A stretch of 11,179 nucleotides of DNA, taken from contig CAZYUJ010000019.1 of the NCBI GenBank assembly GCA_964650705.1, positions 1 to 11,179 of the forward strand, read 5' to 3'. Numbering within the stretch: the first letter of the stretch is position 1; the number at the start of each line of letters is the position of its first letter. The notes below the pieces were generated by a model that was not told the origin of the DNA, searched no databases, and worked only from the letters and a program-made list of their open reading frames with translations. Made by a program: the position numbers and the translations under genes. This document shows, one piece after another, positions 5,591 through 11,179 of the stretch. Origin of the DNA: Faeciplasma sp964650705. Lineage in GTDB: Bacteria > Bacillota > Clostridia > Oscillospirales > Ruminococcaceae.

Positions 5591-5617
5591 AAACGGCATA
5601 TTTTGTGCCGCTTTTTT
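5591..5617. terminator. Short hairpin with T-run upstream of argC promoter
   Basis: CGGCA (5594-5598) pairs with TGCCG (5606-5610) around seven bases, followed by CTTTTTT on the plus strand and TTTTTGATAA on the minus strand. The stem is only 5 bp, so it is a weak terminator by itself. It lies one base before the argC -35 region and probably insulates the arginine promoter from upstream read-through. The 5529-5590 stretch before it is plain AT-rich spacer. Confidence 0.55.
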
Positions 5618-5618
5618 A

Positions 5619-5647
5619 TTGACAATCATTTCTGCCGGTTGTATAAT
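5619..5647 (+). promoter_or_regulatory. Promoter of the argCJBDF operon
   Basis: TTGACA (5619-5624), exactly 17 bases, then TATAAT (5642-5647) make a full-consensus sigma-A promoter. The start would be near 5654, giving a leader of about 57 bases. A promoter this strong is expected to be held down by a repressor, and a candidate operator lies in the leader. Confidence 0.88.
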
Positions 5648-5670
5648 CTTTGTATATTGTTTTTGTAAAA

Positions 5671-5684
5671 CGAATATTTATACA
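5671..5684. promoter_or_regulatory. Candidate ArgR/AhrC operator (ARG box)
   Basis: CGAATATTTATACA matches 12 of 14 positions of the ARG-box consensus TGAATWWWWATTCA. It lies just downstream of the expected transcription start and 27 bases before argC. A weaker match, ACAATATTTATGCA (5682-5695, 11 of 14), overlaps its end by three bases. The normal paired-box spacing of about 2-3 bases is therefore not seen. ArgR/AhrC represses arginine synthesis genes when arginine is abundant; the regulator gene is not in this window. The AT-rich leader raises the chance of a random match. Confidence 0.45.
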
Positions 5685-5710
5685 ATATTTATGCATAAAG
5701 GAAAATTCCC

Positions 5711-6646
5711 ATGTCAAAAGTTTTCATTGATGGAAGCGCAGGCACCACGGGCTTGCGTATATATGAGCGCCTTGCCGAGCGCGACGATATCACCCTCATC
5801 ACCTTGCCTGACGAGCTGAGAAAAGATATAAACGCCCGCAAAGATGCCCTTAACAGCGCAGATATCGCATTTTTGTGCCTGCCAGATCAGGCGGCAATCG
5901 AAGCAGTCTCGCTTTTGGATAACCCAAACACTGCAATAATCGACACCTCAACAGCTCACCGCACCGAAGACGGCTGGGCATACGGCTTTGCTGAGCTTTG
6001 CGGAAAGCGTGAGCTTATCAAAAACTCAAAGCGCATCGCAAACCCCGGTTGCCACGCAAGCGGATTTGTTGCACTTGTTGCTCCCTTGGTCGAGCAGGGG
6101 ATGCTCCCTCGTGACGCTTTGCTTTCCTGTTTCTCTTTAACAGGCTATTCAGGCGGCGGCAAAAGCATGATCGCCCAATATGAAGCAACCGATCTTGATA
6201 CCGATCTTTTATCACCCCGTCAATACGCCATGGGTCAGACTCACAAGCACCTTCCTGAAATGTCAAAGATATGCGGTCTTGAAAACGCTCCCGTTTTCTG
6301 TCCCATCGTTTCAAACTATTACAGCGGTATGCAGGTCACGGTTCCGCTCTTCGCCTCAACCGTCAACGGCACAAAAGACGGTATCGCCGAGCTCTATAAG
6401 GACTATTACAAAAACGGCTTGGTTTCCTTTGTCCCCGATATATCTTCGGGCGGATTCGCCAACGCCAACAAGCTATCGGGATATGACAATATGCATATCA
6501 CCGTTTCGGGCAACGATGAGAGGATCCTCTTGATCGCTGAGTTTGATAACCTCGGCAAAGGTGCATCGGGTGCCGCAATTCAAAACATGAACATTCTTTT
6601 GGGATGCGAGGAGGATAAGGGCCTCGTCATCAACCGTTTAATATAA
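5711..6646 (+). CDS. argC: N-acetyl-gamma-glutamyl-phosphate reductase (short type)
   Basis: ArgC makes N-acetylglutamate semialdehyde from N-acetylglutamyl phosphate with NADPH in the cytoplasm. At 311 residues it is the short form of the family, compared with about 345 for the other. The NADP fold begins at FIDGSAGTTGLRI (5-17). The catalytic cysteine is Cys114 in NPGCHASG, followed by a conserved TGYSGGG (144-150). The catalytic histidine lies in QTHKHLPEM (176-184). A C-terminal DNLGKGASGAAIQNM stretch (279-293) is typical. Many ArgC enzymes have NPGCYPT, and the CHAS variant here is a subgroup mark. AAAGGA (5697-5702) lies 8 bases before the ATG. First gene of the operon; its stop overlaps the argJ ribosome binding site. 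Confidence 0.95.
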   Translation: MSKVFIDGSAGTTGLRIYERLAERDDITLITLPDELRKDINARKDALNSADIAFLCLPDQAAIEAVSLLDNPNTAIIDTSTAHRTEDGWAYGFAELCGKRELIKNSKRIANPGCHASGFVALVAPLVEQGMLPRDALLSCFSLTGYSGGGKSMIAQYEATDLDTDLLSPRQYAMGQTHKHLPEMSKICGLENAPVFCPIVSNYYSGMQVTVPLFASTVNGTKDGIAELYKDYYKNGLVSFVPDISSGGFANANKLSGYDNMHITVSGNDERILLIAEFDNLGKGASGAAIQNMNILLGCEEDKGLVINRLI

Positions 6647-6658
6647 GGAGACAGAAAA

Positions 6659-7888
6659 ATGAACACATCTGTTGGAAAGTTAGTTTCGGGCGGAGTTTGT
6701 GCCGCAAAGGGCTTTAAGGCGAGCGGTGTGCATTGCGGAATCCGCAAGAATCGCTCAAAAAAGGATCTTGCATTGATTTACAGTGAGGTCAAGGCAACAG
6801 CCGCCGCAGTATATACAACAAATCTCGTAAAGGGCGCGCCCCTGACAGTAACAAAATCTCATCTTGCGGACGGCTACGCTCAAGCGATAATCTGCAACAG
6901 CGGTAACGCCAACACCTGCAACGCAAACGGGATCGAAATCGCAGAGCAGATGAGCGATCTTGTCGCAAACGAGCTCGGAGTTTCATCAAACGATATCGTG
7001 GTTGCCTCAACAGGCGTTATCGGTCAGCCTCTTTCTATTGAGCCTATTGCTAAGGGGATCGTTCCTTTGGCAAAAGATCTTAACGTTTCTGGAAGCGAAG
7101 CCGCCGCAGAGGGTATAATGACCACCGACACCGTCAAAAAAGAGATCGCTGTTGAGTTTGAGATCGGCGGAAAGACCTGCTGTATCGGCGGAATTGCCAA
7201 GGGCAGCGGAATGATCCACCCCAACATGGCAACGATGCTCGTTTTCATCACTTCCGACGTCAAGATCTCTCCCGAGATGCTTCAAAAAGCGCTGTCTTGC
7301 GATATTCAAAACACCTTTAACATGCTGAGCGTTGACGGCGACACCTCCACCAACGATATGGTCGTTGTTCTTGCAAACGGTTTGGCAGGAAACGAAGAGA
7401 TCACCGCCGACGGCGAAGATTTTGAGATATTTATGCAGGCTCTCAACACAATAACCGTCAACCTTTGCCGAATGATCGCGGGTGACGGCGAGGGCGCAAC
7501 AAAACTCCTTGAATGTAAGGTGTCCGGAGCTAAAACCCTTGAAACCGCAAAATCCGTTGCAAAGAGCGTTATCTGCTCGAGCCTTTTAAAGGCGGCAATG
7601 TTCGGCGCTGATGCCAACTGGGGACGCGTCCTTTGTGCTATCGGCTACAGCGGAGCAGATGTCGATGTGACTAAGATAGATGTTTCCTTCAAGTCGCCAA
7701 AGGGCGAGATCTTGGTCTGCAAAGACGGGGCAGGGGTTGATTTTTCCGAAGAGATCGCTAAAGATATCCTTCTTGAGCGTGACATAGAGATCCTTATAAG
7801 CCTTAACAGCGGCGAATATTCCTCAACCGCGTGGGGATGCGACCTCACCTATGGCTATGTCAAGATAAACGGCGACTATCGCACCTGA
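6659..7888 (+). CDS. argJ: Glutamate N-acetyltransferase / ornithine acetyltransferase, self-cleaving
   Basis: ArgJ moves the acetyl group from N-acetylornithine to glutamate, recycling it and releasing ornithine. Some members also use acetyl-CoA. The 409-residue product has the usual length. The precursor cleaves itself between Ala191 and Thr192 in HPNMATML (187-194), making Thr192 the nucleophile of the beta chain. STGVIGQP (117-124) supplies the oxyanion-hole region. Also present are VDGDTSTND (225-233), GDGEGATK (275-282), GADANWGRV (316-324) and the C-terminal NGDYRT. AAGGAGA overlaps the argC stop. Its presence with no separate argA or argE in the cluster points to the cyclic pathway. 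Whether it is mono- or bifunctional cannot be read from the sequence. Confidence 0.97.
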   Translation: MNTSVGKLVSGGVCAAKGFKASGVHCGIRKNRSKKDLALIYSEVKATAAAVYTTNLVKGAPLTVTKSHLADGYAQAIICNSGNANTCNANGIEIAEQMSDLVANELGVSSNDIVVASTGVIGQPLSIEPIAKGIVPLAKDLNVSGSEAAAEGIMTTDTVKKEIAVEFEIGGKTCCIGGIAKGSGMIHPNMATMLVFITSDVKISPEMLQKALSCDIQNTFNMLSVDGDTSTNDMVVVLANGLAGNEEITADGEDFEIFMQALNTITVNLCRMIAGDGEGATKLLECKVSGAKTLETAKSVAKSVICSSLLKAAMFGADANWGRVLCAIGYSGADVDVTKIDVSFKSPKGEILVCKDGAGVDFSEEIAKDILLERDIEILISLNSGEYSSTAWGCDLTYGYVKINGDYRT

Positions 7889-7902
7889 TTGGAGAGATAA
7901 CA

Positions 7903-8766
7903 ATGCACACGGAATTCACAAACATCGAGCGTGCTGAGGTTTTGACCGAAGCGCTCCCATACATAAAACGCTACACAGGCAAAACTGTCGTTGTAAAATA
8001 CGGCGGAAACGCCATGATCAACGAAGACCTTAAACAGCAGGTAATGGAGGATATCGTCCTTTTGTGGCTCATCGGAATCAAAGTAGTTTTGGTTCACGGC
8101 GGCGGCCCCGAGATCAATGAAATGATGCAAAAGCTCGGAAAAGAAGCCGTTTTCGTAGACGGCCTCCGCGTTACAGATAAGGACACCGTCGATATCGTTC
8201 AGATGGTCTTGGCAGGCAAAGTCAATAAAACGCTCGTCAATCTCTTGGAGAAAAAGGGCGGCAAGGCTATCGGCATTTCGGGCATGGACGGAAGGCTTAT
8301 TGAAGCTGAGGTCAAGGACGAACGCCTTGGTTACGTCGGAAATATCACAAAGATAAACATCGCTCCCGTGACCGACCTTTTGCACAAGGGCTATATCCCC
8401 GTGATCTCAACCTTGGGATGTGATGCTGACGGAAATACATATAACATCAACGGTGATACAGCCGCCGCTTATATCGCAGGAGCTCTTGAAGCCGAACGAC
8501 TTATAATGATGACCGATATTGCCGGGATCCTGCGCGATAAAAACGATCCCTCGACTCTTATCCCTGAGGTCACTGTAAGTGAAGCTAAATCCCTTTACGA
8601 TGAGGGCGTCATCTCAGGCGGAATGATCCCCAAGGTCGAATGCTGCATCGAAGCTATCGAGCACGGTGTCAACAACGTCATCATCATGGACGGCCGCGTG
8701 CCTCACTCCATTTTGATGGAGCTTTTGACCGATGAAGGCGCAGGCACCATGGTAATGCAAGGCTAA
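7903..8766 (+). CDS. argB: Acetylglutamate kinase, probably arginine-inhibited
   Basis: ArgB phosphorylates N-acetylglutamate with ATP, the usual control step in the cyclic pathway. I place the start at 7903 (287 residues), because GGAGAG (7891-7896) lies 6 bases before it and 14 bases separate it from the argJ stop. An in-frame ATG at 7831 would add 24 residues inside argJ and has no family-like sequence. Motifs are VVVKYGGNAM (29-38), VHGGGPEI (64-71), FVDGLRVT (84-91), NINGDTAAA (181-189), MTDIAGIL (203-210) and GGMIPK (239-244). The N-terminal AEVLTEALPYIKRYTGKT (11-28) is the extra helix found in hexameric arginine-sensitive kinases and absent from the short E. coli type. The HSILMELLTDEGAGTM ending fits too. 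Feedback inhibition by arginine is therefore inferred. Confidence 0.96.
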   Translation: MHTEFTNIERAEVLTEALPYIKRYTGKTVVVKYGGNAMINEDLKQQVMEDIVLLWLIGIKVVLVHGGGPEINEMMQKLGKEAVFVDGLRVTDKDTVDIVQMVLAGKVNKTLVNLLEKKGGKAIGISGMDGRLIEAEVKDERLGYVGNITKINIAPVTDLLHKGYIPVISTLGCDADGNTYNINGDTAAAYIAGALEAERLIMMTDIAGILRDKNDPSTLIPEVTVSEAKSLYDEGVISGGMIPKVECCIEAIEHGVNNVIIMDGRVPHSILMELLTDEGAGTMVMQG

Positions 8767-8778
8767 GAGGGGATAAAT

Positions 8779-9942
8779 ATGCAAGATATCAAATCTATCG
8801 ACCGAGAATATGTCGCCGGTACATACGGCAGATTTCCCATCGAGATCGTTTCGGGAAAAGGCTCTTTGGTATATGATGAATCGGGAAAAGAATATATAGA
8901 TATGGGCTCGGGCATCGGCGTGACCGCTTTCGGTCTTTGCGATGACGAGTGGGTAAAAGCAACCTCATCTCAGCTTGCCAAGCTCCAGCACATGTCAAAT
9001 CTATATTATACCGAGCCTTGTGCCAAGCTCGCTCAGCTCTTGTGCGAGAAAACGGGCTTTAAAAAAGTATTCTTCGGCAATTCGGGAGCCGAAGCCAACG
9101 AATGCGCCATCAAGGTCGCGAGGAAATATGCCGCCGAGCGTAAAGGCGATGACTTTTACACTATCATCACCCTTAAAAACAGCTTCCACGGCAGAACGAT
9201 AACGACCCTCTCCGCCACAGGACAGGATCATTTCCACAAGCTCTTCAATCCTTTGACCGACGGCTTCGTTCATGCGGATGCAGGCAATATCGAACAGCTC
9301 AAAGAGCTTGTTGCGGCTAATAAAGCTGCCGGCATTATGCTCGAATGTGTCCAAGGCGAGGGCGGAGTTATCCCTCTTGATGCAGAATATGTTCAATCGG
9401 TTGCCGAAATAGCCAAAGCCAACGACATTATCCTTATCATCGACGAGGTTCAGACCGGCAACGGCAGAACGGGCAAGCTCTATTCATATATGCACTTCGG
9501 AATAAGCCCCGATGTTGTCACGACAGCTAAAGGCTTGGGCGGGGGACTTCCTATCGGCGCATGCTTGATGAGCGAGAAAGTACAAAACGTCTTAGGAAAA
9601 GGCGACCACGGCTCGACCTATGGAGGAAATCCCGTTTGCTGTGCAGGTGCGATAAGCATCATCGAGCGCATCGACGACGAGCTTTTGCAAAGCGTGACAG
9701 AAAAAAGCGAATACATCTTCAACACCTTGAAGGATGCCCAAGGCGTTGAAGCAGTCAGCGGCATGGGACTCATGATAGGCATCAAAACCGTTAAGCCCGT
9801 GAGCGAAGTCATGCAGTATTGCATAGATAACGGCGTTTTGTGCTTGACCGCTAAGGATAAGCTAAGGCTCCTTCCTGCTCTCAATATACCTTTTGAAACC
9901 TTAAAAAAAGCAATAGATATCATAAAACAAGCTTGTAAATAG
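8779..9942 (+). CDS. argD: Acetylornithine aminotransferase
   Basis: ArgD converts N-acetylglutamate semialdehyde and glutamate to N-acetylornithine and 2-oxoglutarate, using pyridoxal phosphate. The 387-residue product is a class III aminotransferase. It shows GNSGAEANE (100-108, phosphate binding), NSFHGRT (134-140), ECVQGEGG (189-196) and IIDEVQTGNGRTG (220-232, Asp222 holding the PLP nitrogen). In TTAKGLGGGLPIGA (248-261) Lys251 forms the Schiff base, and HGSTYGGNP (277-285) follows. Length and motifs fit ArgD better than ornithine or GABA aminotransferases, and the operon settles it. GAGGGG (8767-8772) follows the argB stop directly, 6 bases before the ATG. Confidence 0.96.
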   Translation: MQDIKSIDREYVAGTYGRFPIEIVSGKGSLVYDESGKEYIDMGSGIGVTAFGLCDDEWVKATSSQLAKLQHMSNLYYTEPCAKLAQLLCEKTGFKKVFFGNSGAEANECAIKVARKYAAERKGDDFYTIITLKNSFHGRTITTLSATGQDHFHKLFNPLTDGFVHADAGNIEQLKELVAANKAAGIMLECVQGEGGVIPLDAEYVQSVAEIAKANDIILIIDEVQTGNGRTGKLYSYMHFGISPDVVTTAKGLGGGLPIGACLMSEKVQNVLGKGDHGSTYGGNPVCCAGAISIIERIDDELLQSVTEKSEYIFNTLKDAQGVEAVSGMGLMIGIKTVKPVSEVMQYCIDNGVLCLTAKDKLRLLPALNIPFETLKKAIDIIKQACK

Positions 9943-9952
9943 GAGGACACTT

Positions 9953-10936
9953 ATGAATCTTAAAGGCAAAAGCTTTTTGAAGCTTCTCGACTTCACACCT
10001 GAAGAGATTGAATTTTTGATAAATTCTGCTCTTGAATTTAAAGCAAAGAAAAAAGCGGGGATCCCTCACAAGCTCTGTGAGGGCAAGAACATCGCCCTCA
10101 TCTTCGAAAAGACCAGCACGAGAACACGCTGTGCCTTCGAGGTTGCCGCTGCCGACCTCGGCATGCACCCGACTTATTTAGATCCTTCCGGCTCTCAGAT
10201 CGGAAAAAAGGAAAGCATTGCCGACACGGCGAGAGTTCTCGGAAGAATGTATGACGGCATCGAATATCGCGGCTTCGGTCAAACTATTGTCGAAGATCTC
10301 GCAAAATACGCAGGCGTCCCCGTCTGGAACGGACTAACCAACGAGTTCCATCCGACACAGATCCTTGCCGACTTCATGACCATAAAAGAGCACCTCGGCG
10401 ACCTCAAGGGCAAAAAGCTTGTGTATATGGGTGACGCAAGATATAATATGGGCAATTCCTTGATGGTTGGATGTGCTAAAATGGGCATGCATTTTGTTGC
10501 CTGCACAGCAAAAGAATTCTTCCCGAGCGATGAGCTTGTCGCGACCTGTAAGGATATTGCTTCCGAAACAGGCGCTGTCCTGGAATTCATAACCGACCCG
10601 ATGGAGGCAACAAAGAATGCCGACGTGATATACACCGACGTTTGGGTTTCGATGGGCGAGCCTGGTGATGTTTGGGAGACCAGAATCAAGGCTCTCATGC
10701 CGTATCAGGTGAACGCAAAGCTGATGGCAAACGCAGGCGAAAACTGCAAGTTCATGCATTGCCTGCCCGCCTTCCACGATCTTAATACCACCATCGGCAA
10801 GGAGATATACGAAAAGTTCGGTATCGACTGTATGGAGGTTACCGACGAGGTGTTCGAATCGAGCGCTTCCATCGTCTTTGACGAAGCCGAGAACCGAATG
10901 CACACAATAAAAGCCGTAATGGCAGCTACCTTATAA
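9953..10936 (+). CDS. argF: Ornithine carbamoyltransferase
   Basis: The enzyme joins ornithine and carbamoyl phosphate to give citrulline, the step after ArgJ releases ornithine. The 327-residue length is normal for a catalytic trimer subunit. Carbamoyl-phosphate contacts are FEKTSTRTR (51-59, STRTR at 55-59) and FHPTQILAD (132-140). The ornithine site is DVWVSMGE (229-236) and the catalytic Cys270 is in HCLPAFHD (269-276). AGGAGG (9941-9946) overlaps the argD stop and sits 6 bases before the ATG. It is the last gene of the operon. argG, argH and carAB, needed to finish arginine and supply carbamoyl phosphate, are not in this window. A catabolic role (arcB) is less likely given the biosynthetic neighbours. 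Confidence 0.96.
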   Translation: MNLKGKSFLKLLDFTPEEIEFLINSALEFKAKKKAGIPHKLCEGKNIALIFEKTSTRTRCAFEVAAADLGMHPTYLDPSGSQIGKKESIADTARVLGRMYDGIEYRGFGQTIVEDLAKYAGVPVWNGLTNEFHPTQILADFMTIKEHLGDLKGKKLVYMGDARYNMGNSLMVGCAKMGMHFVACTAKEFFPSDELVATCKDIASETGAVLEFITDPMEATKNADVIYTDVWVSMGEPGDVWETRIKALMPYQVNAKLMANAGENCKFMHCLPAFHDLNTTIGKEIYEKFGIDCMEVTDEVFESSASIVFDEAENRMHTIKAVMAATL

Positions 10937-10941
10937 AGATT

Positions 10942-10975
10942 AACAACCCGCCTCGCTGATGCGAGGCGGGTTGTT
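10942..10975. terminator. Hairpin closing the arg operon
   Basis: AACAACCCGCCTCGC (10942-10956) pairs perfectly with GCGAGGCGGGTTGTT (10961-10975) around TGAT. This is a 15-bp stem starting six bases after the argF stop. The plus-strand side is followed by GCCATATG and not by a T-run. On the minus strand it is followed by AATCTTTATAA. Position and strength support a terminator or 3' stabiliser for argF. Confidence 0.75.
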
Positions 10976-10994
10976 GCCATATGTATAATAGGAT

Positions 10995-11018
10995 TCTCGA
11001 AATGTATACTTTTCGAGA
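10995..11018. repeat. 24-bp palindrome centred on GTATAC (site 1)
   Basis: TCTCGAAA (10995-11002) and TTTCGAGA (11011-11018) flank TGTATACT. The whole is a 24-bp palindrome with a single T/T mismatch pair. The right half, GTATACTTTTCGAGA, recurs with one change at 11129-11143. This looks like an operator for a dimeric regulator acting on the gene beyond the right edge, but it could also be a hairpin in a transcript. Confidence 0.45.
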
Positions 11019-11123
11019 GTGATATTTTAAAGCGCAAAAACACCATTCAGTACACAAATTATAACATAAACTGTATATTTGTCAATAGTAACACGGAAAA
11101 AATTACAATTTACATATTGTGCA

Positions 11124-11143
11124 AAAAAGTATACTTTTTGAGA
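11124..11143. repeat. 16-bp palindrome centred on GTATAC (site 2) with flank
   Basis: AAAAAGTATACTTTTT (11124-11139) is a perfect palindrome, followed by GAGA, so 11129-11143 matches site 1 at 14 of 15 bases. TTTACA (11109-11114) lies 15 bases before TATACT (11130-11135), a possible but short-spaced promoter that would overlap this site. The run 11050-11120 between the two sites is AT-rich with no other clear signal. Confidence 0.4.
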
Positions 11144-11168
11144 AAAAATGCCGTTCAAATTTTTCAAT

Positions 11169-11179
11169 AAAGGAGAATG
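11169..11179 (+). promoter_or_regulatory. Ribosome binding site for a gene at the right edge
   Basis: AAAGGAG (11169-11175) is a strong Shine-Dalgarno sequence. The window ends in ATG at 11177-11179, only one base after it, which is too close for efficient initiation. The true start is more likely a few bases past the edge, or this ATG is used poorly. No coding sequence can be read. Confidence 0.4.

Noticed and set aside
5651..5664. Another ARG box upstream (TGTATATTGTTTTT)
   Set aside because: Only 8 of 14 positions match, which is expected by chance in such AT-rich DNA.
5654..5710. T-box, riboswitch or leader peptide before argC
   Set aside because: The leader is only about 57 bases, has no T-box sequence or attenuator hairpin, and no arginine-rich short frame is visible.
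7831..7902. Upstream ATG for argB giving 311 residues
   Set aside because: The extra 24 residues lie inside argJ, lack a ribosome binding site and do not look like the family. The ATG at 7903 has GGAGAG at the right distance.

Overview
The window looks like a chromosomal segment of a low-to-mid GC Clostridia bacterium, probably a gut Oscillospiraceae/Ruminococcaceae relative. The grounds are strong AGGAGG-type ribosome binding sites, sigma-A type promoters (TTGACA-17-TATAAT), a TnpX-like large serine recombinase, an argCJBDF cluster and a two-subunit aconitase X. The genus is an inference from gene content and style, not from a search.

Left part (1-1300). A 5'-truncated large serine recombinase runs off the left edge and ends at 614. 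Between it and a tRNA-Ser(CGA) gene on the minus strand (1175-1266) lie about 560 bases with no credible protein gene but dense structure. Read on the minus strand, this is a ladder of four modules. Each is a tRNA 3'-end-like tail ending in CCA, followed at once by a terminator-type hairpin. Only the rightmost module has a complete tRNA attached. A 152-bp block (719-870 and 1027-1178) is duplicated with a single base difference and contains a multi-stem palindrome. The block looks like the edge of an integrated element, or a nest of tRNA-tail-associated repeats.

Middle part (1400-5620). A good promoter at 1409-1437 drives a three-gene operon: a 2-enoate reductase/old-yellow-enzyme family flavoprotein with an Fe-S motif and FAD/NAD domains, then the large (catalytic) and small (swivel) subunits of an aconitase X-type dehydratase. 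A strong terminator follows at 5302-5335. The combination suggests a dehydrate-then-reduce pathway on an unknown substrate. A 40-residue Lys/Pro-rich small protein gene (5377-5499) sits between two terminator hairpins, and a third hairpin precedes the arginine operon.

Right part (5619-10975). A near-consensus promoter and a candidate ArgR/AhrC operator precede argC-argJ-argB-argD-argF, all on the plus strand with 10-14 bp gaps. Together they encode the recycling (ArgJ-type) route from glutamate to ornithine, plus ornithine carbamoyltransferase to make citrulline. ArgB has the N-terminal helix region typical of arginine-inhibited kinases. A 15-bp perfect hairpin closes the operon. The last 200 bases are AT-rich and carry two related palindromes centred on GTATAC and a ribosome binding site for a gene starting at or just past the right edge.
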